From Aldrovandia affinis (lineage: Eukaryota; Chordata; Actinopteri; Notacanthiformes; Halosauridae), in NCBI GenBank assembly GCA_029706075.1, contig JAINUG010000052.1, positions 5,499,498-5,563,497 of the forward strand: a DNA stretch of 64,000 nt. The letters are read 5' to 3'. The first letter of the stretch is position 1; each line of letters starts with the position of its first letter. Of the stretch, positions 1 through 11,433 are shown one piece after another. A model generated the notes under the pieces. It made no database searches. It saw only the letters and a program-made list of their open reading frames with translations, and was not told the origin of the DNA. A program made the translations under genes and the position numbers.

Positions 1-16
1 TCAACATTTTACTCTG

Positions 17-1104
17 TATACATTCAGTGGCCACTTTATTAGGTACACCTGTACACCTGCTCGTTAATGCAATTATCTAATCGGCCAATCATGTGGCAGC
101 AACTCAATGCATAAAAGCATGCAGACATGGTCAAGAGGTTCAGTTGTTGTTCAGACCAAAAATCTGAATGGGGAAGAAATGTGATCTAAGTGACTTTGAC
201 CGTGGCATGATTGTTGGTGCCAGATGGGGTGGTGTGAGTATCTGAGAAACTGCTGATCTCATGGGATTTTCATGCACATGGTGCGAAAAACTAAAAACAT
301 CCAGTGAGCGGCAGTTCTGTGTGTGAAAATGCCTTGTTGATGAGAGAGGTCAGAGGAGAATGGCCAGACTGGTTCAAGCTGACAGGAGGGCAACAGTAAC
401 TCAAAAAACCACACGTTAACAGTGGTATGCAGAAAAGCATCTCTGAACATACAACACATCAAACCTTGAAGTGGATGGGCTACAGCAGCAGAAGACCACA
501 CTGGGTTCCACTCCTGTCAGCTAAGAACAGGAAAGTGAGGCTACAGTGGGCACAGGCTCACCAAAACTGGACAGTTGAAGATTGGAAAAACGTTGGCTGA
601 TCTGATTAATCTCGATTTCTGCTGCGACATGCAGATGGTAGGGGCAGCGGTTCAGGCTGCTGGTGGTGGTGTAATGGTGTGGGGAATGTTTTATTGGCAC
701 ACATCAGGCCCCTTAATACCAATTGAGCATTGTTTAAATGCCACAGCCTACCTGAGTCTTGTTGCTGACCATGTGCATCCCTTTATGGCTACAGTCATCT
801 CAAGGTTCCACGAATATGACAATGAGTTCAGTGTACTCCAATGGCCTCCACATTTACCAGATCTCAGTCCAATAGAGCACCTTTGGATGTGGCGGAACGG
901 GAGATTCGCCACATGAATATGCAGCCGACAAATCTGCAGCAACTGAGTGATGCTATCATGTCAACATGGACCAGAATCTCTGAGGAATGCTTCCAGAACC
1001 TTGTTGAATCCATGCCACAAAGAATTCAGGCTGTTCTGGGGGCAAAGGGGGGTCCTACCCAGTACTAGAAAGGTGTACCTAATAAAGTGGCCACTGAGTG
1101 TATG
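17..1104 (+). mobile_element. Tc1/mariner-type DNA transposon with both terminal inverted repeats
   Basis: The left end near 19-50 (CATTCAGTGGCCACTTTATT and on) and the right end near 1070-1103 are inverted copies of each other, with only a few mismatches over about 33 bp. TA dinucleotides flank both ends, as expected for Tc1/mariner insertion. The length (about 1.1 kb) and the single transposase gene inside fit the family. The coding region is decayed, so this copy cannot supply its own transposase. The sequence CATTTTACTCTGT occurs just outside both ends (5-17 and about 1118-1131), a small duplication that I cannot explain. Confidence 0.9.
168..1068 (+). pseudogene. Tc1-type transposase pseudogene
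   Basis: A cut-and-paste transposase relict. A start at 168 opens a frame beginning MGKKCDLSDFDRGMIVGARW, typical of the N-terminal helix-turn-helix of this subfamily, but a stop follows near 241. The best later stretch (575-916) keeps GGGVMVWGMFYWH and the third catalytic region as WPPHLPDLSPIEHLW. The C-terminal end continues in another frame (about 880-1068), ending in AVLGAKGGPTQY, the usual terminus. The first catalytic Asp region (WSDES type) and the second (QDNAPCH type) cannot be read in a good frame. There are at least two frame changes and several stops, so it is non-functional. It lies in the same orientation as the element. Confidence 0.87.
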
Positions 1105-2556
1105 TCTTCAGTCTACCCATTTTACTCTGTTGTATATTAATATGTGGTTATATCCTTGGGTTTGTTTACTCATCTTTATGAGTTGACTGTTGTATATAAA
1201 CTATGATTTATACGTAGCATAGATTAATTCAGTGCTTTCTCCTTATTTTGGCCCATTAACCACAGTAATTCTACAATGTCTGACAGCAGGGTGCTACATT
1301 ACTGAACACTGCTAAAAACAGTGTGTCATTATGTTCTGGTTATAACAAGCAGAAAATTATCCTTGGCGGAATAGTAGTCATGATTCACTAGTCACACAGA
1401 AAACACATATGTTTATTAGTTGACAGTGACGATGGCAACGAACCTCCTCCTTTGAGACGGAACTCGCCTAGCCATCGCCTGTGATTCTGATTCACACCCA
1501 CAAGGATGTGATGGTTGTGATGTTGGACACTGGACAAATGTCATTCATGCAAAGAATGTTAAAGTCAAAGAATGTTAAAGAATACTCGGTTAAAACCACA
1601 AAAATCTAAAGTCAAATACAGTAAAAACTATGCATATGTTAAAACTAGTTACAGCAAAAACACAAGAAGTACTGCCAGATTATATGGGGTGTTAAATGTG
1701 ACAGAATTCACACATTATTTTACCTTGCATCCTCCCCCACATTTAACAACAAATATCAATTTTTAATCCCACATTTAACACAAAAATAATACACATTTAT
1801 TTTTGCCCTAAACATATCATTTTGGTTTGACATATTTAATATTTAGATCTGCCATTTCAAAGCTCATAAATATAGGGAAAGGGGGTTTGTTTTGACCCTC
1901 AGCCTTACTGTCCAATCTAGCTGCAGTTCATATTTTGTATTTTGTTGCTAAAACTCCAGTGTAAAAAATGACATGCATTAAACATTTAAATGTTCTCTGG
2001 AATGAATCAACATGCTATTTTCTTTTCTCAGTGAAGGGCACTTTGGTTACACCACTCAGATCTTTATAATGTCATCAAATGTTTTGATGATATCGAGAGA
2101 TGTATGGCATTGTTTGGTCAACACAGCATTACTTGTGAAATGTAAGATATTTGAAGGGAAATAAATGATAGAAACAGTGAGCTCCTCATGTTAGGATGTG
2201 AACTCCTGTGTGCTGGTTTCAAAGTACAGTGCAATCTGCTAGTGGTTTCCTCTGACTGTGAAACAGATCTAACCGTGAAAAAGAATAAGTGCAGTATATC
2301 GTTTTTTACAATATGAGCATAACATTTTTACAATATAAGCAATTACAATGTTACAATATCTTACACTATATGTGTAAGGGAAAGTGACCACAAATTATTT
2401 ATATATTCATATATATATCTATATATGGAGTATGCTTTAGTTTAAGTTACATGTCCAGGAGGATAATTTAACAGATCATAATGATTTCAGATTCTTCCAT
2501 ATGTTTTTTAATACAGAAAACATTAATATAATCACTCTATTGAGTGAATCAATGGA
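1105..2556. other. Intergenic, AT-rich, no gene seen
   Basis: No open frame with recognisable protein similarity. A short direct duplication (AAAGAATGTTAAAG) lies near 1553-1582 and an AT-rich run with ATATAT steps at about 2399-2428. The last 150 bases are the 3' flank of the minus-strand OR gene. Confidence 0.6.
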
Positions 2557-3534
2557 TTAGGTGCAAAGAGTAGAGATGTTGGCTCTCTGTATGTCCACCC
2601 TCTGTACCCTGAATCTTCTCACCAAGATCTGCTTCACCCCTGAAGTCCTGAAGCAGTATATGAGCGGGTTTATCATGGGAGGCAACAGGCTGTACAGCAT
2701 GATGATAACAATGCGCAGATCCTTGCTGAATTTAATGCCCACGTTGCTGGCCAGGTACACAAAACACCGGGGGAGGTAGTAGAGGGCGATGATGATCAGC
2801 TGGGCGCTGCAGGTGGACAGCGTTTTGAGGCGGCCTTCAGTGCTGGCGATCTGGAGCACCGCCACGATGATGGAGACGTAGGAGAAGATAATGAACGCCA
2901 GAGGCACAAGCAACACCAACATGGCGAGGATGAAGGCTGGGAAGCCGTAAGGGGCCCTGTTGGTACACGCTAGCACTGTGATCGAAATGTGATCACAGTA
3001 GCATTGGACTATTCGGTTCGATGCACAGTACGGCAGAGGGTATGCCCTGATCACCATCATCAGGGGACACGCCTTTGCGACAACCCAAGACGTGACGCTT
3101 AGAATAAGAATAGTCGAGTTTTTGATGACCATAGGGTACCTGAGAGGGTAACATATCGCCACATATCGATCCAAAGCCATTATGAACAGTACGTAGGAAT
3201 TCACAGTTCCAAAATAATGCACAAAGTACATCTGCACGAAGCAGGCAGTGAATGAGATGGTTCCTGCCTGAAACCAATACCTGGCAATGATCTTTGGCAA
3301 TGTGGTGGTGCTGAACAGTATGTCGGACACAACCAGGTTTAAAATAATGAAATACATAGGTTTGTGGAGACTGCGATCCATCGCGAACAATGTGAGAAAT
3401 ATTGCATTTCCCAGTAAAGTGCAGATATAGACCAAGAACATGACAGCGGAGGCCAGACCATAATATTCAGGGTGGAGCCCTGGGAAGCCGACGATGACAA
3501 ACTCTGTCACCGAGCTCTGGTTCCCCTCTGACAT
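2557..3534 (-). CDS. Olfactory (odorant) receptor 1, intact single exon
   Basis: A seven-transmembrane G-protein-coupled odorant receptor of 325 residues, the usual OR length, in one uninterrupted exon. Visible hallmarks: N-glycosylation site NQS at residues 5-7, a GFPGL stretch at 16-20, GN in TM1 (42-43), LHKPMYF (56-62), the extracellular Cys at 98, MALDRYVAICYPLRY at the end of TM3 (119-133), second-loop cysteines at 170, 180 and 190, SY in TM5 (218-219), KTLSTCSAQL before TM6 (237-246) and PMINPLIY in TM7 (286-293). In olfactory neurons it would couple to the olfactory G protein at the ciliary membrane. The ligand cannot be predicted. From memory it resembles fish receptors labelled OR2AT4-like, but this was not checked. 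The first ATG gives the standard short N-terminus, so I kept it. It shares its orientation with the other three OR loci. Confidence 0.95.
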   Translation of the reverse strand: MSEGNQSSVTEFVIVGFPGLHPEYYGLASAVMFLVYICTLLGNAIFLTLFAMDRSLHKPMYFIILNLVVSDILFSTTTLPKIIARYWFQAGTISFTACFVQMYFVHYFGTVNSYVLFIMALDRYVAICYPLRYPMVIKNSTILILSVTSWVVAKACPLMMVIRAYPLPYCASNRIVQCYCDHISITVLACTNRAPYGFPAFILAMLVLLVPLAFIIFSYVSIIVAVLQIASTEGRLKTLSTCSAQLIIIALYYLPRCFVYLASNVGIKFSKDLRIVIIMLYSLLPPMINPLIYCFRTSGVKQILVRRFRVQRVDIQRANISTLCT

Positions 3535-5100
3535 GATGAACTTCTGAGGAAGTCTTCTGAGAAAACCAAACCTGGTAAACAGATTGATTTAAAAATAGAG
3601 GTAATCCCGTTAGTTTTCTATACATAGGCAATCCAGTTCTGCTTTGCAATGTTCCTTTTCTTCTTCTTTGTATTCTGCTTTTAATATTGATTGGAGCAGT
3701 CCAGAATATTCATAATTCGATATCCATCAATATCAATATCGTAATGAAATGATGCATGCTGAAATTAGTCTAAAATGAAAACATTTGAAATCTTTGAATA
3801 TTTCTAATATAATTCAGTAATGTTTTTATATAAAGGCTGTGCAATGCTTCATTTAAAGGGGAAATAAATATTCTTCTCCAAGAGGGAAAATGAGTGAAGA
3901 ACAGAAAGTTCAGTTTCAGGATATTTATTAAATTGGCAAAGTCAGTCGGCCTGTATCTTACCTACAGTGTAGCTTTGACTGAGGACAGAATGCTGTAAAT
4001 TGAACCATGGGCGTAGTTTCCTATATAACCGGTAGGGACGAGTCCCTATCACTTTTGAAAATTAGATTTTGTCCCTACCACTTACACGATACATTATGTA
4101 GGCTACTTCAACCGAGAGAGAAACGTGCAGAATCTCTGGCCGCTTGTCGGAACTATAGGCATGCTCTCCTCTCGGCAGAACCAACGGAGAGATTTGTTGG
4201 TGTGGGCTACGCAAGCCGAGGCGTCTACGCTATTCGAAAGCTATAGCGGGCTTTCTTTCACACGACTGGCGATATAAAGAAGCCTAATCAATGTGTTTGT
4301 TTTTTTCACTGATGTGTTCTGTAACGTAGCTACATCAGAATTGAATTTAACTTGCAGACTGATCTGTCATGCTACCATTTTTCTCAACGAATAATTTTGT
4401 GGATAATGTATCTACCTGGCTAGCCAGTTATTTAAATAAAACTGCGAATGCTTGATAGAATAGTGTTGCGATCCCGCTAAGAATAAACTCACTGGAACCG
4501 ATGTCTATTTGTTTGCTTTTATTAGCGGGCTGCTGTTTGGTCGTAGGCCACGCAGTACACACTTATTATCTCGAACCGCCGCTACTGAGTTTTTTACGTA
4601 AGTTACCCACTTCTACCACTAGCATCCGGAGCCACATCGCATTTCCTCGAACATCAAACCGACTATTGTATTTGGCTTCATCAGTAATGCTTTTTTTCCT
4701 GGCTGAAAACACATTTTCTTCCACCATAATCAAATTTATAAGTGAACAAATGGGTTTACATGGAGTAAATATGCTACCATCTTAATAAAACGACGTTGTC
4801 GATTGCGTTCAGCCAATTAGGTTTCTACTTAAGTCAGTTTTTTCGGCTGGCTAGATGTCAAGAAAAGTGAATTCGCTGGCGTTACATGTTATGTTATAAA
4901 GTCTGTTTGGCTAATGCATTTAATTTAGACCGAAACAAGTCTTGTTTTGTGTGTGTGTGTGTGTGGGGGGGTTCTTGGACCCCTAAAAATATCTTCAATA
5001 CTAAAGGTGCAGTCATGCTAAATTTAGTAAAATGCAGGTTATTGCATTTAGTACGCCAAAAATTTTTTTTTGTTGCGAATTGATAGGCGGGGAGGCGGAC
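3535..5100. other. Intergenic; probable old repeat in the 4.0-5.1 kb part
   Basis: 3535-4000 is the upstream flank of the minus-strand OR; I cannot place its promoter. From about 4007 the composition changes (GGGCGTAGTTTCC, then two TCCCTA(C/T)CAC blocks). Near 5090 there is a GGCGGACCCCC block. These resemble end motifs of fish hAT-like elements, but I could not match a pair of ends. A reading frame at 4007-4246 (79 codons) has no recognised similarity. A short GT run lies near 4948-4965. Confidence 0.4.
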
Positions 5101-5102
5101 CC

Positions 5103-5147
5103 CCACTATACTATACTATACTAGATATCATACCATACTATACTATA
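5103..5147. repeat. ACTAT pentanucleotide microsatellite
   Basis: Repeated CTATA/ACTAT units, interrupted by GATATCATACC near the middle. Simple sequence repeat. Confidence 0.85.
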
Positions 5148-6550
5148 GGCCTAAATGTTAAACGTGTGGACACGTAGTTTCGGAAACTGAAAAACCATGC
5201 ATACAGTTTTCCATTATTTTATTTATTTATATTCCATCATTTACAATATTAATGATGAATGTTATGTAATTGTACACTTTCTGACTACGTGAATTTTAAA
5301 TGTCACAACAATAATAATAATCATCATAAAAGCAACAAAAAATATAGGAATTCGTATTAAGGAAAATGAATTTACCACAGCAACAGAGGAGATGTGTCTG
5401 TCCCGATGGATCCAGGTGGTCAGGAACAGAACAATACACAGGAGGGCGGTCTGTAACAAAGGGCTTTGAGGACACCTGTGTTTTTAAGAGGGCCTCATTA
5501 TGCAGGGCTAGTTGCAGAGGTGTGACTGTCCTCACGCCCAACCCTGACCAAAGAGGTAATTCACAGATTGCTTTATCGTGACATATCTTCTCCGTAGATT
5601 GTGTCACCGTTACACGAGTGTCACAAAAATATTTAGCAAAGGTCACGCCTTAAAATAAGACCAAACATGATTATTGTTTAGCCACTGAACCATCGATAAA
5701 TCAATCAATCAATCAATCAATAGTTTTTATGTTTATGTCGCACTCTTCACACCAGGTGTCCCAGGGCGCTGAACAATTAAAACATATTGTACAATCAGAT
5801 CGGGGCATATTTCAGTCAGTTACATACACATACAATAGCCATTACATCTCCACAAAATGGTCAAACCATGAACATTGAAAACTATGTCTCTGGTGGACAT
5901 TAACAAGAATGCCCCATTGTTAATGGTCTTCTTCTTTACTTGTTAAGCGTGTTACTAATTTACCTGTGAATGTAAATTTTTTCCCATTTGTTTACATGCT
6001 GAAACTAAATTTCGAAACAAAAAAACCTAAACCTGAAATTCATTTTCCCCAATTCCTACACCAATTCTACACCAAAGCACTATTCCTGCTTTTCATTCAA
6101 ATTGCAAATCTAAATCAAACTCTAAACACAACATTGCTTATTTGACACCATTGTCATACAAGGCATCTCTTGTGGAAAGCAAGGCCACTCAAAAAGCTGA
6201 AGCTAGATAATTGTGTTTTCCATTTCTTTCATCATCATGTATCTCTACTCAAAACGGTCTATTCATTCCATGGGTTGTCTTCATCATTTTGACAAAAAAA
6301 AAATATTTTTGAGAAGAGGTAACAAGGGTTTGAATATAGTCTTTCAATTCAACACAGATTTATACAGTTTGGGGAAACTGGTCAACAGTATTTTTACGGT
6401 GTTTTAGAGGGGTAGATTTTTCTGAAAAGGTGTACAGTTCCATGAAATGTGTGTAAACAATCATGAAAAACTGTAACTGCCAACTTTTGTTGATGGGTAC
6501 ATCAAAGCCAGAGTTGGGGGGGGTTATTGCAAGGGTTCATTTATAATTTA
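5148..6550. other. Intergenic; contains a short reversed LINE/SINE-type tail
   Basis: Around 5698-5721 an AATC tetranucleotide array is followed by sequence resembling, in reverse, the GCGCT-type 3' ends of the LINEs at 26.1 and 33.7 kb (GGCGCT near 5764-5769). I read it as a 5'-truncated, reversed retroposon end of about 90 bp. The remainder (5800-6550) is AT-rich with no recognised gene. Confidence 0.45.
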
Positions 6551-7093
6551 TATACAGTGGCTTCGAAAAGTATTCAGGCCCCTTGATTTAGAAAGGCACA
6601 CACCTGTCTATAATATAAGGTCCCACAGTTTACAATCCATGTCAGAGCAAAAACGAAGCCATGAAGTCCAAGAACTCTCCATAGACCTCCAATATAGAAT
6701 TGTGTTGAGGCATAGATCTGGGGAAGGGTATAAATACATTGCTAAAGCATTGAAAGACAGTGGGCTCTATCATTGTGAAATGGAACCACCACGACTCCTC
6801 TTAGAGCTGGCCGTCCAGCCAAACTCAGTAACTGGGCAAGAAGGGCCTTGGTCAGGGAGGTGACCAAGAACCCAATGGCCCCTCTAAGAGAGCTTCAGAG
6901 CTCCTCTGCAGTGATTGGAGAACCTGGCAGAAGGGCAACCATCTCTGCAGCACTCCATCAATCAGGCCTTTATGGTAGCGCTTGGCATTCAGGCCAAAGA
7001 GTTCAATTTGTCTCATCAGACCAGACAACCTTTTCCTCATGCTCTGAATCCTTTAAGTGTTGTTTACTCAGGAGTGACTTCCGTCTAGCCACT
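6551..7093 (+). mobile_element. Tc1-type transposon relict, 3'-truncated and internally inverted
   Basis: The left end, starting TATACAGTGGCTTCGAAAAG, is a Tc1-type terminus known from fish. It is followed by a transposase start at 6639 (MSEQKRSHEVQELSIDLQ) and its helix-turn-helix region. The plus-strand similarity runs to about 6978, through GLYGS. The next block (6979-7093) reads as transposase only on the minus strand, where IELFGLNAKR is visible. The order matches an intact element if this block alone is flipped. No right end follows. Confidence 0.8.
6639..7093 (+). pseudogene. Tc1-type transposase N-terminal fragment
   Basis: A remnant of the DNA-binding half of a Tc1 transposase. The first frame (6639-6863) carries the start and the recognition-helix region, with LRHRSGEGYKYIAKAL visible. 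It then shifts, and the following frame (about 6848-6978) carries REVTKNPMAPLRELQ and GRRATISAALHQSGLYG, the end of the paired-like domain. The first catalytic Asp region is recoverable only from the inverted block. The catalytic C-terminal two thirds are absent, so it is non-functional. Confidence 0.8.
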
Positions 7094-10000
7094 GCCATTT
7101 AAATAAGAAAGGACAAGGACAAAAAATGTGAGTATTAAAGATGAAAACCTTTAGTACTATATTTCAGAAGCTTTTTCAGTTGTGTTTTTTCCCCCCACAT
7201 GTTTTTTTGTAATTGTGATGTCAGGGAGGTTTATATCATCTCTAAAATTGTGTTATGAGTAAAAACAGCATCTCATGCTTATGGTGGCCTCAAAGCTCTT
7301 AATTATGGAGGTGATTAGCACCAGTCCCACCCACAGGTTTTGCACTGAGTGACTTACCATCAGAGCATGCAGGAAGAGAAATATAGAACCAAGACCTTGG
7401 GGAATACCTGCAGCGCATAGACAGCTGCTTGTTAAGAGTGTGGACTGCTATAGGTCACGTGCTAACAATCCCTGCTGGATTTATACATGATTCAAGTTAG
7501 TCCCCTGACTCACTAAATCATCTTTGTGTCAGCAACCAAAACAGTCGAACCAATTCTGTTTTGGCCTGTGCATGACATGATGTGTAAATGTGAATCTGTT
7601 GTAGGTCATAACTTTTACTGAAAATATGTACATTTCAATTTAAACAGATGTTTTGCAAGTAGCCAAATGTTTTTTTGCTGCGTTTGTAGAATCAATCCAA
7701 AATGAATGTCTTTTCGTTGTTCAAATCAAATCTGTTTGCCATCACAATTTTTAATTGGCCATATTTTTCATAAAGTAAATCTGTAATTAAATTGTAAGTA
7801 ATTATCATAAAACACAGAAGTTTTAAGATAAATAAAATTGTTGGTAGGTTAATTAGGCTATACTTTTATTTGTATTTTCTTCAATTACTCAAGTAGTTTT
7901 CAAATGTTGAAGCACAATAAAATGATTGTTTAAATAAAACTTCAAACAGGGCCTGGCAAAAAAGCAGTCTTATTAACGATTCATTATTGAACATATTCCA
8001 CATATTTGCATGTGTGAATAAATGGTAGGCATCCCTCAATTCCATTCAGTTTTGGATCGCGCAATCATCCAACAAAGGGAAGCACAAGTATACCCAATAG
8101 CAAATTTCAAGATCTTTAAAATTATGTACAGTTCTAATGGTAAGTTCGGTCCGATTCTTTAATAAGAGATCATAAGGGAAGGTAGCTGATACCATCTGTG
8201 CTGCTTTTCCTCAATCCTGTGCTGGTGCAACAGTCTCAACAGGAGAGTGACCAACCGCACCTCAACGTTAAGCAACATTCACAAATCTACAATATTTTTT
8301 AAAAGAATGCTCATAGATGATGATATATCGCTGGGTGTTATAATGTCATAGAGCTTTTAAAGTGAGCACGCTCTGGTGTGAAAAGTCAACATTTTCAAAT
8401 GGATTATGATGGATGTGCACAGGGGGCAAAGAAGGCCCTTTAACCTTTGTGTAATCTTCATATTCTGTATAGTCCCCGTGTCTACAGGATCAAAAATGAC
8501 CCACCCTTGTCGCACCCCTATGATGAAGCCTCTTAATTGGATTGTAAACCCCAAATCTATTTTGAATGAAGAAACAACATGTCACTCATCCTCAACTTTG
8601 TGAATAACTGTGTTTTCATACTTCACAGTGCCGAGAGACTGTATTTATTCAGTGTACACCGTTTGCTTTTACTACAAAACACACATTGTAATATATATTT
8701 TTTGCTGTAATAGAGGTGTACAATCTTTGTACCCTGATGGTGTACAGCTTTTATAAAAAGATAAAAAGGGCAATGTTTAACTTTTTTCTAATTGTAGTCA
8801 CTCCAGGAAAAGTCAAAGAATTTCATGCTGAAAAAAAATAATTTAGGGGATTTTCACTGCTCTTATCTCAGGAAAGGGTATTTTTTGACCGGAGGACAAC
8901 ACATTGAGGCAGTGTCTCGGATACTCTGATGTTCCACCATCTCAGGAGGCAGCCCAAAACGAAAGTGTCAGAAGAACAACAGACAGTCCTCACGGTCCTC
9001 GCGTTTATAAATCGGGGGATGGCCAATCCTGGTCGTGCGGGGTGTGCTGGTTTTGTTGCCACTCAGCTCTTAAATGAGCAATTGCAGCAGTTGATTACAC
9101 AGGTACGGTAACTCGCCTCAGGTTAATTGGGTCTAAATTGGTTGGACTGGGACCAGGGTTGGCCACCTCTGATATAAATGTGCTGTATATATTTAAATGT
9201 TACGACAGCTACATTTTACATTTAAATTTTTTTTTACAAGGTGAGCTACGACACTCACCTTTCTCTGTACTTTTCTGCAATGAGCTTACATTTTTTTACA
9301 GCTTGGTATTTCTGTCTTAGTCAACTCTTGAACTACATTTTAAGAGAAAAATGTGTTTGTGCAATGAGATCAGTTAATAACAATCAGATAGGAAAACAGT
9401 GCTTTTTCTGCTCTTCGTCCAGTGTGACTCAATTAACAGGGCTGCTGAGACAGGTAAACCACATCTGTTTAGATATAGTCTTATCTGTAAATAATTTATA
9501 TATAATAATTTCCATAAAAATTCATTGTTGCATTGCAGTATATTGAATAACACTAATCTCTCAATGGGTATTATCAACAGCTGAAAGAGACGACACTCTG
9601 ACATTGTTTGGACTCTACACACTAGACACATTAACAGCAGAACCCCAACTGCAATAATAAACACATGCATGCACAAATAAATGCATAAATACATAAAATC
9701 ACATAAGGTATTTTCAAAATATTAATTCATATTCATAATAAGTAGTATATCCGTGATGCATAGATCAAAAGTATCTCAAACATGATTTAATGGAAAAAAT
9801 GTGTCATTTTACCTCTATGGTAACATTTGCAGTGGAAATCAGTGTGTTAACTTTTTAGAATATCTATGAGTGTCATGCCAAAGCTCCATAGTTATCCATG
9901 AGTGTGTATGGCCTCATTGGTTCAAATGGATTTATTGTGTCATGCTTTGTTCCCTTAAGATCAAGTCAGTTACTTGGTTTAAAATGTTAGCCTACATCTA

Positions 10001-10095
10001 AAAAGTAGGATACCACATTTCTCCCAGCCTTAATTAATTAGTGTATGTGATTAATTTAGTGTCCTTAATTTAAGGGGGTTAAAGGGTAGTTCCTT
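7094..10095. other. Intergenic, no gene seen
   Basis: Three kilobases of AT-rich DNA without a recognisable coding region. The part from about 9020 to 9175, with ACCAGGGTTGGCCAC near 9151-9165, has the wording of a dispersed fish repeat, but I cannot delimit it. Small frames at 8406-8603, 8929-9111 and 9241-9546 have no recognised similarity. The last part is the 3' flank of the second OR. Confidence 0.5.
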
Positions 10096-11049
10096 TTAAG
10101 ACGTGGGTGAGATGGCAGAACCCTTAAGTATGCTCTGCAGCCGATTCCGAATGTCCTTGTTTCTCAGGGAGTAGACAAATGGGTTCACCAGCGAGGGGCC
10201 CAGTACAGAGGAAATGATAAGTCCATTCCGAGCGGAGAGCGTTAGGACGAGACCGATGCGGGTCACAACGATCAACAGGAATTTTGGAACAAAGAAACAA
10301 GCCACCACTATCAGGTGACTGGAGCAGGTGTTTAGCGCTTTCTTCATGTCTTTGGTGGAGGATAGCCTCACCACTTCATATGTGATCTTCATGTAGGAGA
10401 AGACAATAAAAAAAAAGTTTCCAACCAGTATGAAAGTAAACAAAATGGAAGCTACGGTGAAGTAGTAAGCTCGATCCACACAAGCTGCTCTAACGAGGCT
10501 TGCATATTCACAAAAGCAGTATGGGAGGACGTTCGTACGACAGTACGGCAAATAATTAACAAATCCCGTAAATGTCCCAGAGACGGCGCAGCCTATTGCC
10601 CAGGTAACAGTAATGAGCAAAAACACATGAGTGTTTGTGAGGATGCTCTGGTACCTGAGAGGATTACAAATTGCAATCAGTCGATCATACGCCATCAAAG
10701 CAATTGTGAAAGGCTCCATGGTGCTGCCCAGGTGGAAAAAGAAGTGTTGAGAAATGCATGCCACAAAAGGCACTTTCTTCTTCTCACCCAGAAGTACATT
10801 CAGCATGGTGCTGCTGATACTGCTGCTATAGATGATGTCTACCATCGCCAGGGTGCAGATGAAAAAGTACATTGGACTGTGCAGAGGCTTGTTGAGAGTT
10901 ATGATGCCAATGTTGGTGAGACTGCCCAGCAGAATGAGGGAGAAGGTGAAGAGTATAGTCAATCCCACCAATTTCTGGTGTGGCACATCATCCCAACCTG
11001 CAACGATGAACTCAGACACCACAAGTGGGGTTTTATTTAGGGTCTCCAT
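10096..11049 (-). CDS. Olfactory (odorant) receptor 2, intact single exon
   Basis: A 317-residue odorant receptor in one exon. Hallmarks: NKT glycosylation site at residues 5-7, LHSPMYF (56-62), Cys98, MAYDRLIAICNPLRY (119-133), second-loop cysteines 170, 180 and 190, SY at 218-219, KKALNTCSSHL (236-246) and PSLVNPFVYSLRNKDIRNRL in TM7 and the tail (285 onward). In TM1 the usual GN is replaced by a TN at 45-46, which keeps the structural Asn. The DRY motif is DRL. All length and spacing values match a working receptor, with no frameshift or stop. It would act at the cilia of olfactory neurons; the ligand is unknown. It is only distantly similar to the first receptor, so the cluster holds different OR subfamilies rather than recent duplicates. 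Confidence 0.95.
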   Translation of the reverse strand: METLNKTPLVVSEFIVAGWDDVPHQKLVGLTILFTFSLILLGSLTNIGIITLNKPLHSPMYFFICTLAMVDIIYSSSISSTMLNVLLGEKKKVPFVACISQHFFFHLGSTMEPFTIALMAYDRLIAICNPLRYQSILTNTHVFLLITVTWAIGCAVSGTFTGFVNYLPYCRTNVLPYCFCEYASLVRAACVDRAYYFTVASILFTFILVGNFFFIVFSYMKITYEVVRLSSTKDMKKALNTCSSHLIVVACFFVPKFLLIVVTRIGLVLTLSARNGLIISSVLGPSLVNPFVYSLRNKDIRNRLQSILKGSAISPTS

Positions 11050-11433
11050 TGTTTCCTATAAAAACAATAATGGGGCCCAATGTATCAAACAATGCAGCGT
11101 GTGCACACACACACAATAATAAAATGTTCAATGTTTTCTAAGTGAGGAAGAAAACTGTACATATTTAGATATGCTCAATACACAAATAATGTATAATATA
11201 AATAACATTACATTACTGCATTCATATATACATTTGAACCATCAGAAAGGTATACTGTAGTACTCACCAGGGTGATATTTGATGGATCTGGCGCCCGCAG
11301 ATCTCATGTTTCCATATTTATAGGCCGAATTGCTCCATCCCACCATGTGACAAACACAAGAGATCAGGAGGTTAGACATAAAGGGCTTCAGGGAAAAAAA
11401 TACCCTGATGGCGTGAACAAATTTGGAGGCAAT
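11050..11433. other. Upstream flank of OR 2
   Basis: Holds a short CA run (11104-11115) and AT-rich sequence. An upstream noncoding exon and promoter for the OR could lie here, as fish and mammalian ORs often have them, but no clear TATA or splice site stands out. Confidence 0.4.

Noticed and set aside
2561-3649. Open frames antisense or overlapping to OR 1 (2561-2779 plus, 2993-3277 minus, 3467-3649 minus)
   Set aside because: They are shadows of the receptor in other frames and have no family similarity.
7281-7330. Possible third copy of the duplicated noncoding block (CTCTTAATTA, GATTAGCACC)
   Set aside because: Only one short word matches; the GTAATTACACC part and the surrounding words are missing.
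10627-11119. Plus-strand frames of 137 and 95 codons across OR 2
   Set aside because: Antisense shadows of the conserved receptor coding sequence.
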